A DNA stretch of 64,000 bases from Streptococcus dysgalactiae subsp. dysgalactiae (GCF_900459225.1 NZ_UHFH01000003.1:1591001-1655000); one strand, 5' to 3'. Numbered from the stretch's first letter, positions 9,784-18,196 are shown. Numbers and translations: made by a program. The notes: generated from the letters alone by a model not told the origin.

Positions 9784-10224
9784 TTACTGACTAAATACTT
9801 CTTTTATCTTTTCTTTTTCTACTATAATGTTGTTGCCTCTATCTCGAGCATACAAAAATGATTGAATATTTCCTTTTCTAATTGACACTATTGTAGGTGC
9901 GTACTTAACATGGTATTTTTTAACCAATTTTTGTCCTTCTCCTGTACTAGTATCAATATAATAAGTAATAACTTTACTATCCTTAGCTTGAGTAGCAATT
10001 TCTTTTTTAGCTACTTTGCAATAGGGACATGACTTTTTATAAAACACTAAATTAACCGTTTGGTTGACCACTGTTTCATAGTATTGCTTTTGCGTTAGTC
10101 GACCATCATCTTGATTGCTAGAAACATAGCCCCACATAATCAATAAAATAAGTGGACTCAATAATAATACCCAAAAAATTTCTTTTTTCACTTGAAAATA
10201 GTGCATACTCAATCGAGGTTCCAT
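9784..10224 (-). CDS. Membrane-anchored thioredoxin-fold protein (CPYC)
   Basis: The 146-residue protein has one N-terminal membrane segment (about 14-35, FWVLLLSPLILLIMWG) and an extracytoplasmic thioredoxin-like domain with the redox motif SCPYCK near residue 67 and the cis-Pro motif KYAPTI. It resembles bacteriocin-transport accessory (Bta/PedC-type) or conjugation-linked thioredoxins that form or exchange disulphides outside the membrane. A Shine-Dalgarno GGAGG lies upstream of the ATG. It lies between the two IS copies, downstream of a small ORF and a repressor gene, all in the same direction. Confidence 0.75.
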   Translation of the reverse strand: MEPRLSMHYFQVKKEIFWVLLLSPLILLIMWGYVSSNQDDGRLTQKQYYETVVNQTVNLVFYKKSCPYCKVAKKEIATQAKDSKVITYYIDTSTGEGQKLVKKYHVKYAPTIVSIRKGNIQSFLYARDRGNNIIVEKEKIKEVFSQ

Positions 10225-10358
10225 GTTTCAATTAACCTCCACTTTTTCCTGTTATCTAAACTATAGGAGAGTCCAGTTGTCATTACAGTACCTATTCGTA
10301 ACAACCTGGTTAGCTGATAACACAAAATCTTTTGTTTAATAAATTCATAAACTAACAT
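10209..10358 (-). CDS. Small basic 49-residue ORF, function unknown
   Basis: ATG at 10358 is preceded by GGAGG at good spacing, and the stop at 10209-10211 overlaps the start of the thioredoxin-like gene, which suggests translational coupling. The product is basic and has no clear membrane segment. It lies between the XRE regulator and the thioredoxin-like gene. I recognise no family. It could be a leader ORF for the downstream gene rather than a functional protein. Confidence 0.4.
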   Translation of the reverse strand: MLVYEFIKQKILCYQLTRLLRIGTVMTTGLSYSLDNRKKWRLIETWNLD

Positions 10359-10381
10359 TCATTACCTCCAAAATCTTTTAA

Positions 10382-10816
10382 CTAGATACTATTCTTCTCT
10401 TCTTGTATTTTTGACACGATACTTTCAAGTAAAGTAACCAAATCTTCTTTATAGATAAACTTAATCCTATTATCATCAGACATTTTAGGAACCTTCTCAA
10501 ATTCATAAGTATCATAAACCTGCTTCACTAGCCCATGAGCCAATTTATCATTCAATCCCTTATCTTTAAGGTCTCTATATGAGACAACTAATGCCCTATC
10601 AACAAGCGTATCCTTTGTGTTCCCTTTAACCAATTCATCAAGCGAGCATTGATAAAAATCCGATAATTTCATTAACGTTACTAAATCAGGAGTACGACTA
10701 CCATCTTCATATCTGTCATAAGTTCTTAAAGTTATCGATAAATAAGTGACCAACCGCGATTTAGCAATCCCTCCATCAATTCTTAGTTGTTTTAGTTTTT
10801 TTGATACATCAATCAT
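10382..10816 (-). CDS. XRE-family transcriptional regulator
   Basis: The 144-residue protein has an N-terminal Cro/CI-type helix-turn-helix at residues 4-60 (KSRLVTYLSITLRTYDRYEDG, then TLMKLSDFYQCSLDEL), followed by an acidic and helical C-terminal part that would dimerise. It is the first gene of a short minus-strand run with the 49-residue ORF and the thioredoxin-like protein. It lies between the inverted IS copies. Its target is unknown; control of its own operon is the simplest guess. Confidence 0.8.
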   Translation of the reverse strand: MIDVSKKLKQLRIDGGIAKSRLVTYLSITLRTYDRYEDGSRTPDLVTLMKLSDFYQCSLDELVKGNTKDTLVDRALVVSYRDLKDKGLNDKLAHGLVKQVYDTYEFEKVPKMSDDNRIKFIYKEDLVTLLESIVSKIQEEKNSI

Positions 10817-10963
10817 TATTTAGCTCCCTTTCAATCATTCTAAATTTTTACCTTTAAAAAAGATACTATTCTTAATACCCTTTCCAAAAATAAAAAAATA
10901 TAGCTTAGAGAAAGGACGATACCTCATAATATCTAAACTATATTTCTATTTTTATTTTTTAAC

Positions 10964-10992
10964 AAAAAAGCCGACTTGTGAAAGAAGTCGAC
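10964..10992 (-). terminator. Rho-independent terminator inside the inter-IS segment
   Basis: GTCGACTT (10985-10992) pairs with AAGTCGGC (10970-10977), and a run of T follows on the minus strand. It would have ended a short transcript starting to the right of IS copy B, now cut off by that insertion; 12221-12260 still shows a Shine-Dalgarno and ATG for a very short ORF. Confidence 0.65.
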
Positions 10993-11045
10993 ATAGAAAA
11001 AATGAAAAGGCAACACTTTTCTGTACAACATTTATAAAGTGTTTT

Positions 11046-11825
11046 CTAGGCAATTAATCTTTTAGTCATTGGTGTTTGGTAGTTGAGACTACCATGAATG
11101 CGGTGGTAATTCCACCAATGAACATAGTCTTTAGTCTTAAGAGCTAGTTCTTCCAGCGATTGAAAGGTTTCTTGATAAACAAATTCAATTTTGAAAGCAC
11201 GATACGTACTTTCAGCTACGGCATTGTCATAAGGAAAACCAGCCTGACTAAGCGAACGTGTGATTCCAAAGGCTTCCAATATTTCATCAATTAACTGATT
11301 ATCAAACTCTTTGCCACGATCTGAATGGAACATCTTGACTTTGGTCAGGGCGTAAGGAATGCTTTGAATGGCTTGCTTAACGAGTTCAGCGGTCTTGTGC
11401 CAACCAAGAGACAGGCCGATGATTTCACGGTTGTATAGGTCAATAATAAGGCAAACATAAGCCCAACGATTGCCTACACGAACATAGGTTAAGTCAGTGA
11501 CTAAGGCTTGTAGTGGTCTTTCTTGCTTAAATTGCCTGTCTAAATGGTTGGGAATAGGGGCTTCATTCTTGCCTCTGGAATGTGGTTTGAAGGTGGCTTT
11601 CTGATAAACAGAAACCAAATTGAGTCGCTTCATAATGCGTCGAATCCGACGACGAGATAGCGTTATACCATCTTTTTCCAAACACTTCTTGATTTTTCTA
11701 ACCCCATATCTGGACTTGCTTTCATGGAAAATCGTTTTAATAGTTTCCTCGAAAACCGCCTCGGCCCCTTGTTCTACAGCTTGGTAGTAATAACTTGAAC
11801 GAGGAATGTTCAACCAACGACACAT
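11046..11825 (-). CDS. IS3-family transposase OrfB, copy B
   Basis: The 259-residue DDE transposase half is identical to that of copy A except for one Cys/Phe difference in the G(C/F)PYDN motif. The catalytic Asp, Asp and Glu are all present (TDLTY, HSDRG, AESTYRAF). The frame is open through to OrfA in -1 register. Near identity of the two copies means recent arrival or gene conversion, and makes them good substrates for recombination. Confidence 0.92.
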   Translation of the reverse strand: MCRWLNIPRSSYYYQAVEQGAEAVFEETIKTIFHESKSRYGVRKIKKCLEKDGITLSRRRIRRIMKRLNLVSVYQKATFKPHSRGKNEAPIPNHLDRQFKQERPLQALVTDLTYVRVGNRWAYVCLIIDLYNREIIGLSLGWHKTAELVKQAIQSIPYALTKVKMFHSDRGKEFDNQLIDEILEAFGITRSLSQAGFPYDNAVAESTYRAFKIEFVYQETFQSLEELALKTKDYVHWWNYHRIHGSLNYQTPMTKRLIA

Positions 11826-11860
11826 GGCTGAAATGCTATAGTTATCCTTATTAGCAGTGA

Positions 11861-12151
11861 TTATTTCCCTTTTTGTGCCATAATCACCGCCGCTTGCTTT
11901 AGGATATCTAATTGCATTTCGAGTTCTTTATTGCGTTTCCTGAGTTCAATCAGCTCCCGCTGTTCATCTGTCAGATTATCAACAGACTTGAATGAACCTG
12001 TTGTTTTGGCTTGTCTAACCCACTTATCGAAGGTGGAAGGGGTTAGCTCATATTCCTTGATGAGACTGCTACGCTTTCTACCAGCATTGTAAAGGTCAAC
12101 AATTTGTTGCTTAAAATCATCGGTGAAGTGGCGACGTATTTTTCTAGACAT
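11861..12151 (-). CDS. IS3-family transposase OrfA, copy B
   Basis: The 96-residue protein is identical to OrfA of copy A: a DNA-binding helix-turn-helix followed by a zipper helix. ATG at 12151 is supported by AGGAGAACAG upstream. It supplies specificity for the terminal repeats and would be fused to OrfB by frameshifting. Confidence 0.9.
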   Translation of the reverse strand: MSRKIRRHFTDDFKQQIVDLYNAGRKRSSLIKEYELTPSTFDKWVRQAKTTGSFKSVDNLTDEQRELIELRKRNKELEMQLDILKQAAVIMAQKGK

Positions 12152-12630
12152 ATCTGTTCTCCTATTTTCTTTAGTGTAGAACACTTTATAAATTCTGTCT
12201 AGTTTAGTGTAACCTATTCAAAATATTATCACTATATTTCAATTTAAATTGCATGCTCATATCTTCGCACACTCCTTTCACTATGTTTCTCAACATGAGC
12301 TACTCAGTCGAATAAGTCCACCTTATCCCTTAGCTAGACAAAGTCTAACACACCGCCCACAATACCATACCTAATCCGCCTCACCACGTTTTCAGTAATC
12401 ATTGTCAACACCCCTTGCAGAGTAGCAGTTTTAGTTTTTTGTTCAACACAGGCTAACTAACATAAACCTTAGTGTGCTTTTGAGGTCTGAACTTTACTTG
12501 TTTAGTCATCACTAGAATGATAAAATATATATGGTGATTCTACATCATGCCCATCTCCTATTAGATCTACCTGAAAGCAAACTTTGAACAGAATTGACTC
12601 TTCAGAGTTAGTCTAATAAGGAGGTAGGGT

Positions 12631-12771
12631 ATGATAGAAATTATCACCGAAGTGATGTTCGCTATCATGAAAGCATTTTTCCAATTACTTGGATTATACT
12701 TTCATTGCTTAGTTGAACACACAGTAATTACTATAATCATGATCGCAATTATTTTGCATCAATTTTTATAG
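12631..12771 (+). CDS. 46-residue membrane peptide, function unknown
   Basis: ATG at 12631 follows a strong AAGGAGG. The product is 46 residues, with an amphipathic N-terminal half and a hydrophobic C-terminal helix (HTVITIIMIAIILHQFL). A terminator hairpin follows 8 bp after the stop, so it is a complete short transcription unit with its own ribosome binding site. It stands alone between IS copy B and the ImmR-like gene. A type I toxin or small membrane regulator are both possible; I recognise no family. Confidence 0.55.
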   Translation: MIEIITEVMFAIMKAFFQLLGLYFHCLVEHTVITIIMIAIILHQFL

Positions 12772-12778
12772 TAAAACT

Positions 12779-12810
12779 AAGCTAGGTAGGAATAACTATC
12801 TAGCTTTTTT
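12779..12810 (+). terminator. Terminator of the 46-residue peptide gene
   Basis: AAGCTAG (12779-12785) and CTAGCTT (12800-12806) pair around a short loop with additional TAG/CTA pairing, followed by six T. The direction fits the peptide gene just upstream. Confidence 0.8.
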
Positions 12811-13074
12811 GCTTAAACAAGCAAAATTCAAACTTCAAAAGTTGTCAGACATTACCTCTGGTATCGTAATTGAAACCAAGCTTTACTTTTGAAGAATTTC
12901 ACGTTATAATAAAGGTGCTTAAATTTTATTAAGGTGTGTTATTCATCTCAAGTTCTGAGTTGTCTGACGCACTTTTTATTCTATTATCAATGATCTTAAA
13001 GTAACTCTTGTCTCAAATCAGTGTAACTTTTTGATTATTTATGAAATACGACTACACTTTTTTGAAAGAGTTTT

Positions 13075-13113
13075 ATAAGCTAAGCTTATATTTATATTAT
13101 AAGTTAAGCTTAT
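13075..13113. promoter_or_regulatory. Twin palindromic operators upstream of the repressor gene
   Basis: ATAAGCTAAGCTTAT at 13075-13089 is a perfect 15-bp palindrome, and ATAAGTTAAGCTTAT at 13099-13113 is a near copy. Their centres are 24 bp apart, so the sites lie on nearly the same face of the helix. They sit 55-90 bp upstream of the Cro/CI-type gene and are the obvious binding sites for it, with autoregulation the simplest model. Confidence 0.65.
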
Positions 13114-13167
13114 ATTTCTGTCAACACTTTTTTCAAAAATATTAATATATTTTTTTAAGGAGTTATT

Positions 13168-13533
13168 ATGCTTAATGAAAGACTTAAGGAACTACGTAAA
13201 AGTTTTAAACTAACTCAAGTAGAGATAGCAAAAGAACTTAATATCTCTCAACCTGCGTATGGAGACTGGGAAAGAGGTAAGTTTGAACCATCACCAGAAA
13301 AACTTAAAACACTCGCCAATTTCTTCAACGTCTCAACTGATTATCTATTAGGTAATACCAATATTAAGAATCCTGACGAAATAAATTTATCTGACTTTGA
13401 AATCCTCTTTAGAAAGACTTCTGATAACTTAACTGATGAAGAAAAAATTGAACTTGAACAGGATTTAAAGAGAGTTTTAGCTGAACGACAAAAAATCATT
13501 GATGAAAGAAAGAATAAGAAAGGTAATCAGTGA
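13168..13533 (+). CDS. Cro/CI-type repressor (ImmR-like)
   Basis: The 121-residue protein has a classic HTH_3 domain at residues 5-60 (LTQVEIAKELNISQPAYGDWERG) and a charged helical tail. AAGGAG precedes the ATG. Its stop overlaps the GTG start of the next gene, which encodes a metallopeptidase of ImmA type. In ICEBs1 and many prophages such pairs hold the element silent until ImmA cleaves the repressor after DNA damage or cell signalling. Paired palindromes upstream are likely its operators. Confidence 0.85.
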   Translation: MLNERLKELRKSFKLTQVEIAKELNISQPAYGDWERGKFEPSPEKLKTLANFFNVSTDYLLGNTNIKNPDEINLSDFEILFRKTSDNLTDEEKIELEQDLKRVLAERQKIIDERKNKKGNQ

Positions 13534-14414
13534 CACCTTATACTTACGCAATTCAAACCGCTAAAGAACTGGTTTATACATATATGAAATTGAATGATAT
13601 TAAAAGTAAATACTATAATTATCATTCTTTTTTTGAGCATTTCTGCGAAAAGTTTAATATCATAACTGTCGAATCGAAACTACATCAAAGTATTTCTGGG
13701 TTTTCAATTATTAATAGAAATGATTTTCCCAGTATCTTCTACCAAAAAGAACATCCTAAAACAAGACAAAATTTTACAAAATGTCATGAATTAGGACATA
13801 TTCTACTTAATCATGAAGGTCATATTTTCACAGAAAATAACGAAAATACAAACCAAGAACATGAGGCTAATTATTTTGCTGGCTTTATATTAGCCCCAGA
13901 TATTGTTATACTTTATAAAATTGTTTACGAAAATAAACTATTTAAAGAAATAACCATTGATTTAGAAATTTCAAAAGAGTGTTTAGAAATAAGACTCTTC
14001 CATCTACTTAAAGATCATTCCAATTTGAACAATAAAGAAATAAGTACAATCGTTAGTGACTTTCAAGGAAACAAAAATCAAGACATGAATTTGGCTCTTT
14101 ATGATGTCAAACATAATATTATTTTTGAATATGAACAAATAACCCCAAACATTTTTGAGAAAGCATTTCATCAATTAAATAAAAACTATATGATTTCCTC
14201 GCTTGAATTCGATGATTTATCAGATAACACTTTCCAAGAAAAATTAAGACAGAGCGATCCTAATCTTCTTTTTGATTCTTATTTTGATTTTGGTAAAAAC
14301 ATTTTTTATTGTTGGGATACAACTTATTTAACTAAAAGTCAGGTATTGAGCAAGGTTAAGACTTTACATTTTGAAGTTCATTTTTTAAATAAAAAAAATA
14401 AGTTAGGAAAATAG
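13530..14414 (+). CDS. ImmA/IrrE-family metallopeptidase (anti-repressor)
   Basis: The 294-residue protein starts at GTG 13530, overlapping the repressor stop by 4 bp. The zinc site HELGH is seen in KCHELGHILLNHEG near residue 87, with a downstream EHEANYFAGF segment that supplies the third ligand in this family. It is expected to cleave the partner repressor and so derepress the mobile element. The C-terminal 130 residues are a less conserved domain often found on phage and ICE homologues. Confidence 0.85.
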   Translation: MTPYTYAIQTAKELVYTYMKLNDIKSKYYNYHSFFEHFCEKFNIITVESKLHQSISGFSIINRNDFPSIFYQKEHPKTRQNFTKCHELGHILLNHEGHIFTENNENTNQEHEANYFAGFILAPDIVILYKIVYENKLFKEITIDLEISKECLEIRLFHLLKDHSNLNNKEISTIVSDFQGNKNQDMNLALYDVKHNIIFEYEQITPNIFEKAFHQLNKNYMISSLEFDDLSDNTFQEKLRQSDPNLLFDSYFDFGKNIFYCWDTTYLTKSQVLSKVKTLHFEVHFLNKKNKLGK

Positions 14415-14436
14415 TCCTAACTTTATTCTTTATTTC

Positions 14437-14775
14437 TTAGTGCTTTTCTAAACTCTTGCTGCCTTCTTTATAAAGAATATCTTTCCCAGCAATATCTCCA
14501 AAATATGAAAATTCTCCATCTCTTGAAATCTCATATTTTAAAGTTCTAACACCATAGTCTTCATAAAAGATAATTTTTGATTCCTTATCAATTTTTGTAA
14601 TAACCTTTTTACCATCTAAATTTATATAAGCATCTTTACCATTAATTTCTAAAACTAATGTTTTTTCACCATCATATACTTTATAATACTTTCCATTTAA
14701 CGAATTAGTCGAACAAGCAACTAAAAATACTGTAGATATAGCTAGAACAATCAAACCAACTAATTTCCTTTTCAT
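14437..14775 (-). CDS. Small lipoprotein, paralogue of the one at 29991
   Basis: The 112-residue protein has a lipoprotein signal peptide with lipobox VFLVAC (Cys at about 21), then SNSLNGKYY-type mature start and beta-rich sequence. The right-hand paralogue shares the signal region and SLxGKYY start but differs afterwards. Both follow directly behind a MazF-like gene, here a broken copy. Function is unknown; a surface-exposed DUF-type lipoprotein. Confidence 0.7.
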   Translation of the reverse strand: MKRKLVGLIVLAISTVFLVACSTNSLNGKYYKVYDGEKTLVLEINGKDAYINLDGKKVITKIDKESKIIFYEDYGVRTLKYEISRDGEFSYFGDIAGKDILYKEGSKSLEKH

Positions 14776-14777
14776 AC

Positions 14778-15116
14778 CTAAATTTCTCTTTCTCTAAGAA
14801 AATCTTTTAATCTTTCAATATCTCTATCACTTAACTTACCAATAATTTTAATATTGAATCCCTTGTTCTCTAAATCATAATACTGAATTGTATCAATCCA
14901 AGAACGCTTTTTTTAATTTGCTTTTGCCCAATCAATAACTTCTAAATACTGGCCTTTTATATAGTCAGACTCATTTTCATATTTAGTAGTTAATCTTAAA
15001 GTTTTTATTACTTCATCATTAAATTTGACTACTACAGCGGGACGAACCTTTAAACCTGTACCATCAGAATATTCAATACGAGAAACTAAAATAGAATATA
15101 TCTCAATATCATTCAT
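14778..15116 (-). pseudogene. MazF/PemK-like toxin gene killed by a nonsense codon
   Basis: The frame corresponds codon for codon to the 112-residue gene at 30350-30688, but codon 68 is TAA where the intact copy has TTA (Leu). The RPAVVVKF motif is kept. The antitoxin that precedes the intact copy is missing here: similarity stops a few bases upstream of the ATG, where the ABC-exporter gene ends. Loss of the antitoxin by rearrangement followed by selection for a dead toxin is the simplest history. Confidence 0.8.
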
Positions 15117-15135
15117 TTAAAGTATTCCTACTAAC

Positions 15136-16713
15136 TTATTTAGTTAAATAGATAGTCTTGTCGTAACGACCATCATCATCCACATAATGGGCAATTTCTA
15201 ATACTAAAATAGGTAAGCTTAACAGAATATCTCTGACTTTTTGACTATTAGTAGCATCAAGAGAAGCTGTAACCTCATCTGCCAATAGGATATCTTTTTT
15301 CCTAAGTAAAAATCTCGCAATCTCTAGTCGAACGCGCTGACCACCTGAAATGTTAGTCCCGTTATCGACAATCATAACATCCAAGATATGATCCATTTCA
15401 TCAACTAACCCAACGGCTTCTAGGACCTCTAGCAGTTCCTCATCTGAGAAAGATTGACCTAAGGCTAAGTTATATCGGATAGTATCATTAAACAAAAATG
15501 GACTTTGAGTAATATGACTAATATTACCTCTAAAATTATTAAAGGTTAAGCCATCTCTTGTCTTAACAAAAATTTCTCCATTGTCAGGACTGTCAAGTTG
15601 AGAGATGACTCTAAATAAGGTTGACTTACCAGATCCACTGGCTCCCTTAATTAATACCTTATCACCCATTTTGCAAGTGAAGCTTAATTGTGAGAAAAGC
15701 TTTTTGCTACCATAAGATTTAGTCACATCCGCTACCACAAGTTGCTCAATATTAGCTACGGTAGCTTTAGAGACAGCTGTTCCTTCCATTTCTTCTTCAT
15801 TTAGAATGCTAAATATCTTATCTGCTAGCGGTTTTGAGCCTTGGATCGATGCAACATTGTACATAATGGTTTGAATCGGATTAACTAACTGATTAGAAGC
15901 GATATACATCGCAATTAATTTTGCAACACTGACAACATTTCCTTGAAGAGTAAAGTAAAAACCTAAAGCCAAAGGTACAACTTGACTCAAAAAAAGCATA
16001 AAGCCATTGAAAAAATAAATAATATTGTGTGTAAAGGCATATTTTTGAAGGGATTCTTGATAAGTTGTATGGGTCTGATGAAAGTGACCTATTGCTTCAC
16101 CTACGACCTGATTATTAATAATTGTCTGACTTCCTCTCATATTATCGCTCACCACAGTATAAAGATGCCCCCTATCTGTATTCATTTTTTCACCATTATC
16201 TGTTAGTTTATGGCTTAGAATAAATTGGGGGATTGGACGTATAATACTAAACAAGACAAACATACTTCCCAGCACATAATCTTGTAAGATAATATAAGAA
16301 GCTGTAACCAAACATAAAATACCCCAAGTAAGCATAGTCACAAAGCAAATCAGATAATTATCTCCTAGGTATTCCATATCTTGAGTCAATATAGAGATTT
16401 TCTCATCATCTGTGAAGCGCTTGTTAACAAGTAACTTTTTAAAGAGCGCCAATCTCATATTTTTATGAATTTCCCTACGAAAAACATTTGTGGTATGATT
16501 GGCAAAGAGCATTAAAGCATACAAGGTCATATAGACTGAAAATCCGTAAATCGTGAACTGAAGAATCACGTTAAAATCAAAGATTTTTTCCTTTAAATCC
16601 AATGCTTTTGAAAGAACAAAGGGTTGACCTAAGGCAGCAAAACTATTAGCTAAACTTCCTGTAATCACTAGCCATTTAGTTTTTTTATCAAGATAGTTAA
16701 AGATTGATTTCAT
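15136..16713 (-). CDS. ABC exporter (fused permease-ATPase) of the radical-SAM peptide cluster
   Basis: The 525-residue half-transporter has about six membrane segments in residues 1-300 and an ATPase domain with Walker A GASGSGKST, a Q-loop, signature ISGGQRVR and Walker B DILLADEVTASLD. No N-terminal C39 peptidase domain is present, so leader removal, if any, needs another protease. It is third in an operon behind a SPASM radical SAM enzyme and a 29-residue NxxC peptide, separated from the peptide by a terminator-like hairpin. It would export the modified peptide or protect the producer. Confidence 0.88.
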   Translation of the reverse strand: MKSIFNYLDKKTKWLVITGSLANSFAALGQPFVLSKALDLKEKIFDFNVILQFTIYGFSVYMTLYALMLFANHTTNVFRREIHKNMRLALFKKLLVNKRFTDDEKISILTQDMEYLGDNYLICFVTMLTWGILCLVTASYIILQDYVLGSMFVLFSIIRPIPQFILSHKLTDNGEKMNTDRGHLYTVVSDNMRGSQTIINNQVVGEAIGHFHQTHTTYQESLQKYAFTHNIIYFFNGFMLFLSQVVPLALGFYFTLQGNVVSVAKLIAMYIASNQLVNPIQTIMYNVASIQGSKPLADKIFSILNEEEMEGTAVSKATVANIEQLVVADVTKSYGSKKLFSQLSFTCKMGDKVLIKGASGSGKSTLFRVISQLDSPDNGEIFVKTRDGLTFNNFRGNISHITQSPFLFNDTIRYNLALGQSFSDEELLEVLEAVGLVDEMDHILDVMIVDNGTNISGGQRVRLEIARFLLRKKDILLADEVTASLDATNSQKVRDILLSLPILVLEIAHYVDDDGRYDKTIYLTK

Positions 16714-16730
16714 TGTTTCCTCGCAATCTT

Positions 16731-16758
16731 AAAAAAAGGAGGCTAGCACTCCTCCCTA
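16731..16758 (-). terminator. Intra-operon terminator/attenuator between precursor and exporter genes
   Basis: On the minus strand GGAGG pairs with CCTCC around AGTGCTAG, and seven T follow. It lies just after the 29-residue precursor and just before the exporter start. Such partial terminators give high precursor and low exporter levels in many RiPP operons. The exporter ribosome binding site (GCGAGGAAAC) lies beyond the hairpin. Confidence 0.75.
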
Positions 16759-16763
16759 ATTTC

Positions 16764-16853
16764 TTAATGACATGCAATATTATTTTGTTCACATTTTGCA
16801 TTTACACTTCTGTCACGTTTAGAGTGAGACTTTTTGTTTTCTTTAACTACCAT
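16764..16853 (-). CDS. NxxC-type RiPP precursor peptide, 29 residues
   Basis: ATG at 16853 follows GAAAAGAGGTGATAAT; the frame ends at TAA 16764-16766. The peptide has a strongly basic, hydrophilic leader (Lys/Ser/His/Arg rich, residues 4-16) and a C-terminal core with two NxxC motifs: Asn18-Ala-Lys-Cys21 and Asn25-Ile-Ala-Cys28, then His29. It lies 16 bp after the radical SAM gene and before the exporter. In the streptococcal NxxC class of radical-SAM RiPPs the enzyme links Cys sulfur to the Asn beta-carbon (as I recall for TteB of S. thermophilus). Here two such rings are possible. It is too short for ordinary gene callers. Confidence 0.8.
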   Translation of the reverse strand: MVVKENKKSHSKRDRSVNAKCEQNNIACH

Positions 16854-16869
16854 ATATTATCACCTCTTT

Positions 16870-18159
16870 TCATTCAACATCTAATATATCATTATACTGT
16901 CCGTCTAAGGCGAATAGTGCTAGATTTTCATATATGGTATTTTTCATTGATTCACAAATCCTCTTGAAAGAAACACCATTTATTCGCTTAACCATCGGAC
17001 AATTACCTGATTTACATATTAACAAGTATGGACAGTCTGAACATGAATCATCAACATTAATAACCCATTTATCTATCTTATTTTGATTAACAAAACCAGT
17101 ATTGATATTACCAAAAATATTTTTTTTATCATATAAAGCAACTGTACAAGATTGAACTATCCCATTGACATTAAAAGCGTAATGATTTTTCTTATTGGCA
17201 TAACAACTAAAAAAATGACTAGTATTATATCTAGAGGCAAATAAAGAGTAACCCTCCTTTACTGCTCGTTTTGAAAGTTCAAAAGCAGTACTACGATTTA
17301 CTAAAGTCAAAGAATCCTCTACCCTATCTCCTTTCCCCCAATCTCCTACATTACGGTAAAAAAGTAAAAATCTTTCATCTTCTTTAAAAATCAATCCATC
17401 GTGTTTCAAAAAACTACATATATTGGGATAATTTTCTTTAGTTATATTGAATCTTATAATGCATTCAAAATCTAATTTTGTCTGTCTCATACCAATCAGA
17501 TTTTTTAAAATTCTATCATATGTCCCCTTTCCAGTTCGTGAAATCCTCTGACAATCATGACTTTCCTGATTTCCATCTAAAGTAATCTGATAAGAAGTAA
17601 CTCTTAAATCTGTAACTAGAGTTACAAATTTCTTTTTGTCTAACAAGAATCCATTTGTCGTAAGTGAAGAATCATAATTAACATTATACTTATTACATAA
17701 AGAAATTAACCTTTTACCCAAACTAACTATAGTTTTAAAGCCTAGCAATGGCTCTCCACCAAACCAAGCTACTGTTAAATATTTGAATTGTCCTGTTTTA
17801 ATTTTCTCTTCAACAAAATTAAAAATGGCATTTTCTGTTTCCAAAGACATTGAAATATTGGTAAAGTGCTCATAGCAATACTTACATCTAAAATTACAAT
17901 CTCCATGAGTTAAAACTGTTAGTCCTAATCTTTCTTTATCTGCTTCCAAGATTTGAGTTAAATATTTATCGACTTCATCTTCTTCCAAAAAATAATTATG
18001 TTGTTCTAAATAACTTTCATATTGTTTTTCAGTTTCTTCATCTTCATCTACTTTTTTAATTAGTTCATTAGTTATTAAAAATGAGTCATTGGTTTTTGTA
18101 TTAAAAAATACAGTTCCTTCACTAATATCATAGCTAATAATACGTGGTGACATCTTCAT
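16870..18159 (-). CDS. SPASM-domain radical SAM peptide maturase
   Basis: From ATG 18159 (chosen because AAAGAGGTG precedes it; an upstream ATG at 18183 lacks a site) the enzyme has 429 residues. An N-terminal precursor-recognition-like region spans about 1-85, followed by the 4Fe-4S cluster motif CNFRCKYC near residue 97, the radical SAM barrel with GGEPL, and a C-terminal SPASM domain with the Cys set CSDCPYLLICKSGNCP. These enzymes make crosslinks or thioethers in ribosomal peptides. Its substrate is the 29-residue NxxC peptide directly downstream. It sits in a low-GC patch between att-like modules, which indicates transfer. Confidence 0.92.
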   Translation of the reverse strand: MKMSPRIISYDISEGTVFFNTKTNDSFLITNELIKKVDEDEETEKQYESYLEQHNYFLEEDEVDKYLTQILEADKERLGLTVLTHGDCNFRCKYCYEHFTNISMSLETENAIFNFVEEKIKTGQFKYLTVAWFGGEPLLGFKTIVSLGKRLISLCNKYNVNYDSSLTTNGFLLDKKKFVTLVTDLRVTSYQITLDGNQESHDCQRISRTGKGTYDRILKNLIGMRQTKLDFECIIRFNITKENYPNICSFLKHDGLIFKEDERFLLFYRNVGDWGKGDRVEDSLTLVNRSTAFELSKRAVKEGYSLFASRYNTSHFFSCYANKKNHYAFNVNGIVQSCTVALYDKKNIFGNINTGFVNQNKIDKWVINVDDSCSDCPYLLICKSGNCPMVKRINGVSFKRICESMKNTIYENLALFALDGQYNDILDVE

Positions 18160-18196
18160 TGCAACACCTCTTTGTCTCATCAATAATTACACTCAC

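Larger units (their letters stand above)
11003..12220 (-). mobile_element. IS3-family insertion sequence, copy B (inverted)
   Basis: The copy is 1218 bp, the same length and terminal repeats as copy A but opposite orientation. It is flanked by AAA on both sides, consistent with a 3-bp target duplication, although the AT-rich context makes this weak. It separates a Shine-Dalgarno/ATG start at 12260 from the terminator at 10964-10992, so it disrupted a very short transcription unit. Confidence 0.93.

Noticed and set aside
12221..12260. Short ORF start cut by IS copy B (26 codons if restored)
   Set aside because: Restored product overlaps its own terminator hairpin and has no recognisable feature, so I do not call a gene although the ribosome site is good.
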